In this document: positions 49,591-61,530 of the stretch, piece after piece
Layout of the letters: each line of letters starts with the position of its first letter
Position numbering within the stretch: position 1 is the stretch's first letter
Origin: Harmothoe impar
Taxonomy: Eukaryota; Annelida; Polychaeta; Phyllodocida; Polynoidae
Direction: 5' to 3'
Assembly: GCA_947462335.1 (NCBI GenBank)
Contig: OX381707.1
Coordinates: 59,745,773-59,809,772 of the forward strand
DNA length: 64,000 bases
Translations under genes and position numbers: made by a program
The notes under the pieces: generated by a model
What the model saw: the letters and a program-made list of their open reading frames with translations, nothing else
What the model was told of the DNA's origin: nothing
Databases searched by the model: none

Positions 49591-49626
49591 AAGTGAGGTC
49601 AGTGGTATTTCATTCATCCAGGGCAA

Positions 49627-49635
49627 GAGCTGCTC
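49627..49635 (-). repeat. single GAGCWGCTC site
   Basis: Exact copy (GAGCTGCTC on plus), just beyond the MITE at 49172-49590. Confidence 0.8.
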
Positions 49636-50871
49636 AAGCTGACCAGTGAGTTAATTTGATAAGTGTTGAGTGATTGGTTGTTCTGTCGGATTACGAGGCA
49701 ATGCCAATTATATATTAACATGTAACAACGTCAGTGGTGTATTTGATATTTGGAATATTATTATTAATACATTGTGGACTGTAATTAAGGACACGAACCG
49801 TCTACCAGGAAGGAACCATACAGAACTCACCTACCCAGTACAGAGCATAGACCATGGTTTAGATATGATGGAAATGGCTCTAAGAAATACGCCAAACCTC
49901 CAACACGTATTTAGATAGCCCCTAACGTGGGAAAGTAAGTAAACCATTTAAGTGGAACTTCTTTTTTCATTCTAGTATAGGTTATCCCCCTAGAGGTCTG
50001 TAGCCATGTCCCTGTTTCCATATGTTTACTGTAACAGTTGGCATCCCTTCCCTGTGGCTTGTTACTTCGTTATCATGTTTACAGAGAAACTCTACCAGTA
50101 GTAAAGTTTGCACCCGAGAAGCAGATCCAGCAAGCTAAGTGCCATTTATGCCAATCACCCTCAGTAATAAGCATATCACATCCACTTGGCTGTTGGCAAA
50201 CCTGGGATGGCTGCCATGGTGGCTGTAAAAGGTAGATTTCAATTTTGTATTCGGTATTAAGATAGCTTCCATATTCTTAGGTCCTGTGTCCCTATTTCCT
50301 TAGGCCAAATCACACATGACAGCTACAAGCATAAGATCAGTTTGGGGCAGTTGTGATGAGACAACACCATGTTATACTATGGCCCCAACCCCCTCGACCC
50401 TTGGGCAGGCCCCCGGGGTCGACAGGAGCATGTTGTCGGGTATCTGGAGGAGCAGGCCCCGTCAGGAGGTGGGGGCGGGACTGATGGAGAAAGGAGGGGG
50501 GCAGGGAGCTCGAGGGCCCCCTACTGGGAGCGTGCTACTTTGTCATCCGTTAGTGAGCGATAATGAGGGTATTTGACGGTCCAGGTGAGCGCGTCTGTCT
50601 CACCTGACAGACGCCCTGGGGGCAGCAGAAGGCGGGCAGCGCAGGGTAGATTCACCAACAGTCGGACGCATACCTCAATCTGACACTTGATATTGTAGGT
50701 TGTCACGCACGATAAGACATCTAGTGGTTATTATTTATTTGAAAGAATGACACTTAATTTGTGTTAATATTCAGTGTCATAGTTACAGCGTTCACCACAA
50801 ATTCAAGCCCCGACTTCATGTATGTGTCCGACTCATGCTGCATTTACTGTAGTCTAAGAGGTACAGTGTGT

Positions 50872-50890
50872 GGGGGGGGGGGGGGGGGGG
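50872..50890 (+). repeat. poly-G run (about 19 G)
   Basis: Uninterrupted homopolymer. Confidence 0.9.
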
Positions 50891-51661
50891 CTCCTGGGAG
50901 GAAGCAAGTCTGTGCCCTAGGTACTGGTTCCTAGCTGAAAACTGCATGGAAGTAGGAAGGTGGAGGATCACAAGGGGAACTTGAAGGGAGAAAAACGTAT
51001 TCAATATGCACGGGTCAGATTGTTGCTGAGATCGCTTCCTTGGTAAGAGGTGAATCTGATATCGCTCATCTGATTCTGGTGTCATCTCTGTGTCCCAAGG
51101 TATGAGAAATCCCCCACGAATGGATTCAATTACCAGGATACCATTTTTTCTAACCAGACTCTAGCACCTCGAACGGCTGACGTTTACAATAGATCCCCTT
51201 GTATGGTCACTGGTGTGAGAACTGCAATATTGCCTGTGTCCATAAAAACAGAGTTAGATGTATTTACTTTTGCTTTAGTTTGACGGAGGCTCCATTTGGT
51301 AATTCTAAACTAGAAGTTTATGTAACAATCTACCCCCTAACCTATCCAGAAATGTCGCCCATAACCTATAGATGGTGATCCCCACTCCTGAATTGCAGTT
51401 CTGTCCTAGGTCTAACAGCATTCAAAGTGCATAAGGATGAGGAGATTGAGACCTGGAATCTGGGCCTCAAGTTGGACTTGAATCCTCTATGACCTTTTCC
51501 TGTCTGTATAATCCACGATCGATGGCACCAGCTGTTTGTACCCATGTCTGGGGATGCCCCAGCTCCTCCCTCCCCCACCAATAATAAGTCCATGGGGATC
51601 CCCATATAATGACGTCATCAGACTGTGATGTCATGGGGAGCAGGTGGAGTTGGTCACGCTT

Positions 51662-51670
51662 GAGCAGCTC
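51662..51670 (+). repeat. single GAGCAGCTC site
   Basis: Exact copy in a GC-richer stretch, preceded by the palindromic TGACGTCATCA (51610-51620). Confidence 0.8.
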
Positions 51671-52764
51671 GGAAACACCCCCGGAGGGTTGTAGCACTAG
51701 GTCCCCCCATGGCAGAGTGCCTGATAAGGCCTAATTATTGTTCCCACCGTTAAATCAACCCCTTCATGCTTCCTGTAAATGGGGAGGGGAGGGAGTCTGT
51801 CATGCACTGGCATTTAGGGGGAACATTTTGATTTTGTTCCATGCATTTTTTATGTTCCCAGGAATTAGTAATGGCGGAGACAGGACAAAGGTGTGTCTTT
51901 GTGTCATAACACGGGAGAGACACGATAGAAGTCGGTATAATTAGTGGAGTGATTTCTCTCTAGCAACATCAACGATCCATTAATTCTCAGTGCTTGAAAT
52001 TAAAAGTTGAGTAGATGGGACAAATGCTCACAAATGCTCACAATTGCATGCCTAGCGTACAGGTCCTCGAGACTACAGAGCGCAGTCGCAGCTGCAAACG
52101 GAATGCGCTATTAATGTCGACTAGATTGATACATTTTGACATTTTCACGCTTCCCATTTCTCCTGGAATTAATATGAGATAATTACATGCCTAATGTGGT
52201 CAGTCCCAGTGACTGTGCAGCTACTGCGCAGACGCTGCGGTTCCTTCCGCTTCCGCGTGTGTCGCGTCCAATGTTTGCCCTTGGCATCATAAGGCTGATT
52301 CCCGCGGGATTCAGATCTGGTCATGTGACAAATGACCCATTATGGGGCGTTGATTAACATTGGGCTCGACTTCCCAGACTAATCTGTTACAGACTCTATC
52401 ATTTTTTGTCATTTTCAGTCAGAGTTGCCACTCCCAGGTCACTACTTGGGGTAATCAGTCTCTTTCCTTCTCCACCTGTCCATCTGTTCCCCAGGCTGGC
52501 TCTCTCTACCCTCACCAAGATTAGTCTAGGCCCTACCTTAGGCCACCCCAAAAAATATTTTTGTTCCCATCACCAACCCATAAAATATATGAGGAGAGGA
52601 TTCCTAAATTCAAAAGATGTTTTTAAACAGTTCTTATGGATTCGGGAGATCCATGGGACAGGCCGAAACTGGGCTGTCTAATGGTATGTGGACATTTTGA
52701 TAATGCTGGTTAGGGGCCATTCATAAGGTCTGTTGAAAATGTCGGCCTTTTTCAAGACCCAACG

Positions 52765-52802
52765 CCCTCCCCCCCCCCCCTCCCCCCCCCCCTCCCCCCT
52801 CT
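52765..52802 (+). repeat. poly-C tract with T interruptions
   Basis: Thirty-eight bases of C with a few T. Confidence 0.95.
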
Positions 52803-55539
52803 ATCCCTTTGTCACACTTTTCACCATACTTGTGTTATTGGGGCCTTGGGGGACCAACCCGTCACCCCCTTCTGTGTGACACACAATATGGATCACCCCT
52901 TATACATGCACAATTAATTGCATAACTGACACCATAGACATTTTAATTTGATACCAAACTTTTTTTTCATTTGGGTATTTTATATCATTTCATAGAAACA
53001 TCTAAAAAAAACCTCTCAAATTACTTTTTTTTCTGACGCACGCAGTGATGAGAAACAGGTTTTTATTTGGATGTCCTTATTGATCTCTCCCTACTCTGTC
53101 TTCACTCTGTATCATCACAAGTGTGTAGACTCATTTTCTCTCCACCCGTAGGGTTTGTAAACATATTGTATACAATATGTGAAGACATGCACAGTGACAA
53201 ACCTGATTCAAAATACATTTTATCACGTCATCAACACCTATGGCCACTTGAGATGTATGCTATATTAATCTATGTAATGATGAAACCAGTCCCCAAGCAG
53301 GACTGAAGCCAAAAGCATGCTCTGAATCTGAATCTCCTAGAAACCGCTGACTAGCGTTTATCGTTTGTTACAAGCCACTTTCCCTATCCAATTACTGTAC
53401 ACCTGCGCTTATTAAAAGCCCCTGTGAGTTCGGAGTGTGTGCACAGAATAAATAGTAGGAAATCCATGCCGTTCCCTAAACGTTATTGGACACAGGCCCT
53501 GCCGAAAACTAAAGGCAATCCATGAAAGGCTGATGAAGTTTCTTTCTGAAATCATTAAATTGAGCAATCAATCTAGCTCAAGGGAACTGGTTGAAAGAGT
53601 CCCTTCCCAAACATGCCTTGTAATACAATAAGGTTCTTATTTCGCAGGCTCAAAATCAATTTCCTTGCTGCACAAATGCCAAACTTTGAGAGACTTTTAA
53701 TGTGTGTGATGAGTGGCAAATATCCTGTTCATAGCACTGTTCCTTTTATCAACTCCTGGTGCACTTATCTATGTAGCCATGGCCACGGTCAGTTGGGAGT
53801 TAGGCTCACATGGCTAATCTATTCCTCTTGGCGGGTTTATGATCCTCTGCAGACGAGGTTTACAAATGAGCTACAGTGAAAGAATAACTTATGAGTCTTT
53901 TTAGCGGCCATACTTGTCTCTGCATGCTTACTAGTACTATATCTGACTGGCTTAATCATGAGGACCGTGGGTAACTCCGAGATAGTATCTAGAACCACGG
54001 TTTACTAGTAAACTAAACCGATGGCAAAGTGTGGTACAGTTTGGCAGAATTGTACACATACAAGTTAACCAGAAAGTCAATGACATTGACCCACCACGGC
54101 ATACCAATATGTAACATGATACTCCTACGGACATTTCCATTATTCTGAAGGTGTTATAAGGCGTTATACACTCTTCAATACAGTATGATATACACAGCCC
54201 ATTCCCCTGTACCCCCAGTGTGCACAGTTCTCAGTCTTCCCATGCTATTGACATGGCACGCAGGAGGGTTTCACCGTGACTTATTAGTATTCACTACCAG
54301 GACCCTAGAGGTCGTCATCTCCAAAACGTGGCCAAACAAATCAACCAGAAATGACAACACTCAGTACCCAGTGGACATGGCTAAAACAGGGTAACATGAT
54401 ACATGGGTGAGACACAGGACGCCCTCAAACCCGCCCAATAGGCCGCCACAAACTGCACAAGTCACGAGCAGCCTTTGTGCCAGGCCAATACTCGCACACA
54501 AACTGTTATTTGGAGACGCCTTCGCAGGCCTTGCTTATAATGTTTGGCAGGCTTGGCTTAGTTCATGGGCCTGTATATAATGCATTGCCGTCAGACTTCA
54601 CAGGCCAACGCTGATCCCTTGGGTGCAAAGGGAGGAAGGGAAAGGGCAATACAGACGTACATATAGCACACAAATAAATAGTACCAAAATCCCACAAACA
54701 TAGACAGGGAAAGGCCCTTTCATAGAAAGGTCATTCTTTTTCTTCGTTCTGCTGCTACTAGGATGATTGTGCGACTTAAAAGACACCTCCGCAATAGTCC
54801 AATTTCGGAAGGCTGAACAAGAGAAACACAATGGCCTTTCTTCCTCTTTTTGCTATGAGGTTTCGCAGTAGGGATCAAACATGTATGGGTGTGGTGGGTT
54901 GGGGCTCTGTGGGCATGGAGGTTTGACAAAGAGGCCTGTCTTGACTGACTGCCATATTACTGATCTGAGTCAATATAACCAACAATAAGGTGTGCACATA
55001 AAGAGAGGAGTTTGTGAGGGGGTATGTGCCTGTGTTGGTACCTGGATCCCTGTGGATCATGCTAATCTAGGGGAGAAGGGTACAGAGGGATAAAGTCTAA
55101 TACAGCACCAGAATGCAGGATTTGCTATAGGCGCCAGTTTTTATCCAACAGGTGATACTGTCATGAGGAATTGGGAATAGGTCTGACAAAAATAGCCAGA
55201 CTCAGCAGACATCTGAAGTGATTCATTGATTTAATGGATACTGCAGACTTTCCATAGACCCAAGGCCAGCTGGCTGGTCTACTCTTTGGGTCAACTTAAT
55301 ACTGCAGCGTTACGGCATCTGATACTGAACTCGATGATATCAGGGTGCATGCAATCAGAAAACTGTAAAGACATTCCACGTCCTCATTGTTACTTGGCAT
55401 TTACTGCCCTTATCATGCTTGCCTTAAGCACTCATATTCCACCTGCACAGCAAAGACTGATAAGAATTCATGTCAGCACCCATTCAATTTCATATTGTTT
55501 ATTGCCCTTGTTATGAAGATAGGTTCTTGCGTTATGGAA

Positions 55540-55760
55540 TAAATCAGGACATTCGGTTGTGCCGTTATTGCTTGCCACCATTGGCGTTATGCCTGTCAAA
55601 ATGAGACGGTTAGAGAAATTGAATGAGCTGGTTTTGAATATTCAAGGAATGCAAATTCGCCGAGAAAAAAAACTGAATTCTATCACAACGTCCAAATATA
55701 TCACGAGAGCTTAACCCTTAAATGAGCTTTTAGCATGGACAATAAGTCCGCCATCAAAGG
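55540..55760. promoter_or_regulatory. candidate regulatory block with POU octamer
   Basis: AATGCAAATT (octamer at 55649-55656), GAATATTCAAGG, TGACAGGC-type words (reverse, around 55590) and TTGAATGAGCTG-like AT-rich sequence. It is about 0.9 kb downstream of the LRR 2 exon in transcription sense. Enhancer role is inference. Confidence 0.25.
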
Positions 55761-55969
55761 GTTAAGGGATACATGGACTTCTCATAATTAGAAAAGGATT
55801 TCATGAAAAGCAATCAGTGGCTTAAATGAGGAACAATGGCATTGTTCAAGATGAGAGTTTCAGGTCAGATTCAAGGGGTGTGAGACGGAGAGATGCCTGC
55901 ACTATGACGGTATGCACTGACATCTGGTGCCGTGTCAGCAAAACATGCATAAACTCATCCGCGACCTAA

Positions 55970-56010
55970 TCACATGCCGGAAGTGCTGCGCGCGCAATGG
56001 CCGCTAGATG
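55970..56010. promoter_or_regulatory. short ETS/NRF1-type GC island
   Basis: CCGGAAGTG (55977-55985) followed by TGCGCGCGCA (55987-55996), an ETS site next to an NRF1-like palindrome, then CGCTAGATGTCTC, a weak CTCF-like core. Only about 580 bases from the LRR 2 exon. Confidence 0.35.
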
Positions 56011-56586
56011 TCTCTGGCGACTAGCACCCCTATTGTTGTGGCTACAGAACTAAGCATCAACTGATTGAAAAGGTATGAATATTCATATGCCATCAGCCTC
56101 TTCCCCACTTCCCAATCCCCGGCCCCTAACAAGGCCCTCCCCTACTCGACATGGCACTATTTCATATCGCGGATAAATTGCAGCAGGGAGGGGACACCCC
56201 CTACCTTTCTCCTTCTCCAAAGGGTCACCATGGAAACTAGGTTTGGTGCTTGGGGAATGGCTTGTAAATTCTCCCATGCACCCCTCTACCGTTGCCTTCC
56301 ACCCCCTTCTGTTACAATAATGGTTGTTGGGAGTGAATGCAAGCGTGCTTATACTGAGACCATGGTTGAAAATCACCCCCCTCCCTGCTCATTTTCCAAT
56401 TGCCTCACCCTGCGGCCTGTCCACCTGTCTTGTCGGCTTGCTGGTCCTGTTACTATGGGGGTTGGCGGCTGTGTGAGGCGGTCTATGGGTGTCAACAGGG
56501 GCAATGGCCGTCCCCTTTTGATTTGTGACTGTATGGGGGTATACACACTTTCTGAAACATTGTCAAAGACGGTCATGAATACTCAC

Positions 56587-56658
56587 AGGCGCTCCATGGA
56601 GATCATGTCGTCAAAGCTGCCCTTCTCTATGGTGGTGATTTGATTGTCCAGCAACTGT
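56587..56658 (-). CDS. slit: slit internal exon, LRR 2 of first LRR domain
   Basis: Seen: a 72-bp open segment with a pyrimidine-rich acceptor (cttctcttttcag, 56659-56671) and a GTGAGT donor (56581-56586). It starts with the last base of a split codon and ends with the first two bases of another. The 23 full codons read QLLDNQITTIEKGSFDDM followed by ISMER, and the split codon gives L. This is a 24-residue leucine-rich repeat. Known: vertebrate Slit proteins have at this point a repeat of the form QLMENKISTIERGAFQDL..LERL, and Slit LRRs are commonly encoded by single 72-bp exons in this phase. Slit is a large secreted glycoprotein (four LRR domains, EGF repeats, laminin-G, cystine knot) that repels axons and cells through Robo receptors. 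Robo binds the second LRR domain, so this first-domain repeat is not the main receptor contact. A Slit-like LRR paralogue is the only reasonable alternative. Partial gene: neighbouring exons lie elsewhere. Confidence 0.93.
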
Positions 56659-57209
56659 CTGAAAAGAGAAGCAAAGAGGCAAGGTGAGAATAGGCAAGGG
56701 GTATGGTTAGTCATTGGTGGTGTCACTGGCATGGTAGTGTCCCCTGGGTGACAGCTATGGCTTAGGCCTGAGCCAAATGGGTTTGGGACGTGAGGTGGAC
56801 AAAACAGAACAGGTGACTCTTATACCAGGGGTTAGGGGTCAGAGGTGAGGCCCTGGAGGAGGCAAGTATGGAGGACAAAGGAACCATACCCCTCAGGTGT
56901 GAACCTCACAATGTGTGAAAAGCTGGTAGACGAACCAAGTTTGTATTCAACTTTACAACGCTGAGGCACGCTGAGATTTGTTAAGACATGATTCATGCTT
57001 TTAGTTATGGCTAACGGGCTCTTAAGTTGGCATCCAAAAGTACCTCAGACTGACAGGCTTGCTTTACCGTTAGTTAAGTAAAAATACAATCAGCAAACCA
57101 TTATGTTTTATAGGCAAGGACACATGCAGGCAATGTTATCCTTTGTCCATGTTAAAATATAGAAAATATTGAATAGAAACCAGTTTGGAGTGTGATAATT
57201 CTGTATTGC

Positions 57210-57251
57210 AATGAATCATAAATTATAGGCAATGAATTATAAATTATAGGC
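57210..57251 (+). repeat. 21-bp tandem duplication
   Basis: AATGAATCATAAATTATAGGC followed by the same unit with one change, then a partial third unit (ATTGAATCA). Confidence 0.9.
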
Positions 57252-58186
57252 ATTGAATCAGAAGCTGTACATGATACTTTCCCCCCTTTTACTACGTTGT
57301 AAAACCTTCTTGTTGGTTGACACAGACCTAATTCAAAGTTTAGAGAATTACTGGTTGTATGCATGCCAGTCCAATACAATGTATCGAATTACATGTAGGT
57401 GTGAGGGGTTTCCTCTGTCCTTTGCTAACACCATTGTAGTTCTAACACCCTGCTGCTATGTGTGCAGATAATTTTAATACACACTTGCCTTACAAGGATA
57501 AAGACACTTTATGCCTGAGTACGAGTAAATATCTATTTGAACCTCCGCAAATATGAGGGTGTGTACACCAATGTCAAATGGCATGTTCAAACAATATCAT
57601 AAATGGACTACATTCAGCTACATGCATAATGGAAGAATTCCTGATGTAGACACACTTTCCTAGCTCATAAAATAACATATACTCAATCAGTAAAGAGACG
57701 GATTGACAGGATATTGAGAAAGATAGAGCAACTAATACACGAGTACTGCTATTGATCTGTTTAAGTTATTCATGTACATTTGGCATGGCAGCCATGGAAA
57801 CACTTTACCTTTGAGGGAGGAAGGTAAAATTAGTGAAGCTGGTTTGTTTACATAACCTACATGACTCACAGTGACTTTTTGTGCTTGCTCTTTTTTGAGT
57901 TCATTTTTATCTGGTTTCCCATTCAATAAATCATCATACATGGCGTGCATACCCAGAAACCGTGAGAGTTTTGGTGCATGGATGGCCGTGGAACAGAACA
58001 GGAAAACTGGATGGTGGTATTGGTTGGATAGGGTGGGAGGGGAGCGGATTGATGTTGGGAATCCCTTTGGGTTGTCTGCATAGGCTGAAACACACCCAGA
58101 CACGAAAAGAAACCCAATGAGTGAGAGAATGACAATCAGATATGGGCAGAAAAAGTCAGATACAGGGAAACTGAAAAGGGGAGGGG

Positions 58187-58330
58187 TAGACAGAGACAGA
58201 CAGACAGACAGACAGACAGAGCTAGCCAGAGACAGAGACAGGAAGCGAAAGAGACAGACAGAAAGTGGGTCTAAAAGAGAGAGACGCAGAGTCTAGAGAC
58301 AGTGACTGAGTGAGAGGAAGAACGACCGAG
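58187..58330 (+). repeat. (CAGA)n microsatellite and purine-rich flank
   Basis: Eight or more perfect CAGA units (58187-58220) followed by interrupted AGAC/GAGA repeats to about 58330. A similar GATA/GAGA tract lies at 59064-59104. Confidence 0.9.
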
Positions 58331-58689
58331 GAAGAGAATGATGTAAAGGTCAAGTCATTATTCATATATTTTGATCATCCTATTTCAACTACTCTTTCCC
58401 TTTGAATTTTGTTCCCTTTATCTCATTTACTTCTTTCTCATAGGAACTTTGTCTGAAATATCATTTTCCATGATAGGAGGAGGAGAGGTGAACCCAATTA
58501 GTAGCAGAGCCATATGGTATCAAATCTGTGGTCTGGCTATAAAGCAATTACAAGGGATAAAATAAAGTCCCTTGGCAAATGCCCTGTATCTGTTTCCCAG
58601 GCCACTGCCCACAAGGGAAAGGGTAATGGCATTGGTGTGGGAGAGTGGAGAAAAAGTATTACAACTGCTGAATTATCGCCCGATCTGCT

Positions 58690-58830
58690 GTGACAGGACC
58701 GAAAACAGAGGCGCCTCGGGGGGATAAGGGGTCTCGCGAGAGAACGCGAGAGTTGACGGACACCATCAGCGGAGGTCATCGTGTACGCATGCGCGTTGTC
58801 GTGACAACGGATAGAAACGCGGTTTGGACT
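58690..58830. promoter_or_regulatory. promoter-like island: TCTCGCGAGA, NRF1-like and X-box-like palindromes
   Basis: TCTCGCGAGA (58732-58741) is the exact ten-base palindrome found in many TATA-less animal promoters. ACGCATGCGCG (58785-58795) resembles the NRF1 site. GTTGTCGTGACAAC (58795-58808) is a perfect two-arm palindrome resembling an RFX X-box with a symmetric substitution. All three lie within 80 bases in a CpG-dense stretch. Confidence 0.5.
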
Positions 58831-59209
58831 GTCTCTGTGTCGGGAGCTGGATGTGATGGGCTGACAAGGAGGTGGGGGAAGACCCTGAACGACTGCTAAT
58901 AACGACTTAAGGGGATCAGGAGGGCTGAAGGATGTGTCAATCCAGAGGTTGGGGGGCAGATAACCAGATGGCTAATTTAAAGTGCTGTCCTCTAACCGCC
59001 TCCCCGGAGGGGACAGGTAGTAAGGACACACACACACATGAGTATGTCCTTTCAGTCAGCCTACCAGAGATAGAGAGATAGATAGAGAGAGACAGATAGA
59101 TAAGCAGGAAAAGGGTGGGAAAGGAGACACAGGCGAGCGGTAAGGGGATGGACTGATGTCCAGGGCCGATCCAGGGCTGATAATTATGGCCGAGATTGTT
59201 GCAGGGGGC

Positions 59210-59224
59210 GGGGGGGGGGGGGGG
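59210..59224 (+). repeat. poly-G run
   Basis: Fifteen G, preceded by GGGGGC. Confidence 0.9.
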
Positions 59225-60250
59225 TCAGATATACTTCTAAGTACCTGTTGCCCTCCCACAGAGATGGGACATTGACATGGATGGACAAAATACTACACAA
59301 TGAGAGTGATGAAAAACACATAGCGAGTGGCTTCCTTTTAAACCACAGACCTATTGGTGGAGTGCCCAGATGGAATTAGTAGGGGGAACGTTTGCTATAG
59401 GCTACCCAGGTTGTTGTACAAATCCCAGGAGAGATATAGGCGATGGCCGGCATTTGGATGCATACTGGTAGTGGAACGGACTTTGCGAGTCCAGTAGCTC
59501 CCTGCAATAAGCCTACACTGCAAGAATGGCCTATTGTAGATTCCACTAGATTGCCATGGTAGACCATCAGATTTCCTGTTCAGGATCAGGATATAGGGTG
59601 AATTAATTTAGAGAGCATGCAGGCTTGCATATAATTATTGCCTACTAGTATCTGAAATCGCAAACTGCAATTCAATACTAATCTCCCCAATGGACTATTT
59701 TCACGACTCTACGCCTATCCCTCCATATTGCATGCGCCATCTCATGTACGCATTCTACCTGGAACACCCCTTTTAGCAGATGTGTGACAGTGAACCAGGT
59801 GGGGTGGTGTATAGGCAGTGACAGCAGAAGAGCGCCCACTGACAGTAGCCTGATGACAGTAGCAGATAGTGTCACAGGTCAGACCCGACAAGATCTGTCT
59901 GATCGTGCACTGTGTACACGGCCAAAGGCACTGGGGTCAGACCTCTGTCCCAGCCAGTGCTGACTCCTGAACCCTGTACACACTAGGAGTTGTGGCATGT
60001 TGGCTTTTTATGCTGAGGCATCTCAATGTCAGAGACTCACACGGGTACGGCCACATGCCTGGCTAATCACTGACAGTTCCCCTCACAATGGCGTGAGGGG
60101 ACTTTGGTTGAACTTACCACTGCGTTTTTAGTTTTGATATCAGCTTTATCTCTTTCCTTGCACGGTCTTGGAGATTCACAGAAATTACCTTTGGGCAGCC
60201 TCTCTGTAAATGAGCTAGCATAGCGATAGGCTGCACCCTACTTTAAAAAT

Positions 60251-60688
60251 ACCAAATAAAGGTTATGCATTGTACTACATGTATATTCATTGTACCACGA
60301 ATTTAGCATCACATACCATAGTTAGATCATGAATAGTAGAAACTAATAAACTAATTATTATTCATGTAATTGCCTAAGTATCATTCACACCATGCCAACG
60401 ATTGCCTACCTATAGCGAACCGACTGTATATAGGCTAACCATAGGGCATATTGCAAACAGTGATTCCACACCAAATAAAGGTTATGCATTGTACTACATG
60501 TATATTCATTGTACCACGAATTTAGAATCACATACTAAAGTTAGATCATGAATGATAGAAACTAATAAACTAATTATTATTTATGTAATTGCCTAAGTAT
60601 CATTCACACCATGCCAACGATTGCCTACCTATAGCGAACCGACTTTATATAGGCTAACCATAGGGCATATTGCAAACAGTGATTCCAC
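60251..60688 (+). repeat. 219-bp tandem duplication
   Basis: Two head-to-tail copies, 60251-60469 and 60470-60688, each from ACCAAATAAAGGTTATGCAT to CAAACAGTGATTCCAC. They differ at only a handful of positions (for example GCATCACATACCATAG versus GAATCACATACTAAAG), which indicates a recent duplication. Each copy contains TACATGTA and several TAAT words. No open frame. Confidence 0.95.
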
Positions 60689-61429
60689 ATAACGACTGCA
60701 TCTACTTTTACCAGAACATACACAGTCAGATAAACTGAGCATTCACAAAAAAAGGAATAGATGTGGGTGTGCAAAGTATATGGTGATGTCCAAATAAACT
60801 AAGTTTATGTGAGAGGAATTGGTAAAGGAGATCCTTGCTGGTAACTGGGGGTGTCGGGACCAAAGGTCTAATTTACAGTGGGTACAAGGCCACCCAGACG
60901 AATACAAAGGGTCACCAAACAAACACTTGTATGGGGCCTTCTCCTATCCGTATAGAACCTTCCCTTATACCTGCTGAAGGCCACATGTGTGCACTCGTCT
61001 ACCCATACTGCAGAGTCTGCCACCATAGTGAAGCTCGAAACCAATTCAATTTTGCAACACTAATATGTCACGCTCCTTAATGCATTGGTGCTTATTATAT
61101 CGTGCTCTTTTTGATATGGGGTGCATGTCTTCTATTATCGATGATTTTATTTTACATGCAGAACTGAGCTACAACTCTTGCTGGTTTGAGCTTCCTGTTA
61201 CATAGTGTTAGATGTATGAATTGCTCTCATGAACTGCATTCTGACACCCTTATGAAATGTATGTTTCTAAGTATTCCATCACTTTCTAGGATGCATGCTA
61301 CACATTATGTCTTTATGATTTGCAAATGTACCTTGATTATATACTATGTCATATACGCATGGTCCTTCCTTTATCTCAGTATAGACACATAAAGATATGA
61401 GATTATACAGTGACTTAGTACATTTATGT

Positions 61430-61530
61430 AATAGTTAGACTATGGTTATGAAAGGGTAAATAGAATTAACCACAGCTTTATAAGCTGTGGTTAATCCTAC
61501 CTACCCTTTCATAACCATTGTCTAACTATT
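61430..61530. repeat. 101-bp near-perfect hairpin with nested RUNX-word palindrome
   Basis: Outer arms AATAGTTAGACTATGGTTAT (continuing GAAAGGGTA) and their complement to 61530 differ by about one base. Inside, ATTAACCACAGCTT-ata-AGCTGTGGTTAAT (61465-61495) is a second stem. Only about six bases per side are unpaired. A MITE is most likely; a hairpin RNA precursor is possible. AACCACA is the RUNX core. Confidence 0.85.

Larger units (their letters stand above)
49640..55530. other. intronic segment, few features
   Basis: Contains two single motif sites, homopolymer runs, a possibly regulatory AT-rich stretch with TAAT words at 51960-52190, and a comparable stretch at 53500-53570 (AATCATTAAATTGAGCAATC). 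No exons or mobile elements recognised. Confidence 0.45.
44065..56586 (-). other. slit: slit intron between LRR 2 and LRR 3 exons
   Basis: This 12,522-bp intron begins with the donor GTGAGT at 56586-56581 and ends with an AG acceptor at 44066-44065. It holds a regulatory-looking AT-rich block (47480-48080), a CpG/ETS/CRE island (48875-49080), one complete MITE (49172-49590), several homopolymer runs, a second regulatory-looking block (55540-55760), a short ETS/NRF1 island (55970-56010) and single GAGCWGCTC sites at 49627 and 51662. No host-gene-like coding sequence was recognised inside it. Confidence 0.85.

Noticed and set aside
56065..56643. 192-codon plus-strand frame
   Set aside because: It lies antisense across the LRR 2 exon and has no recognisable domain; the open frame is a by-product.
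57732..58103. Minus-strand frame with charged stretch DDLLNGKPDKNELKKEQAQ ending at a GTGAGT donor (57869-57864)
   Set aside because: No clear acceptor or homology; frame does not fit Slit. Chance donor is likely.
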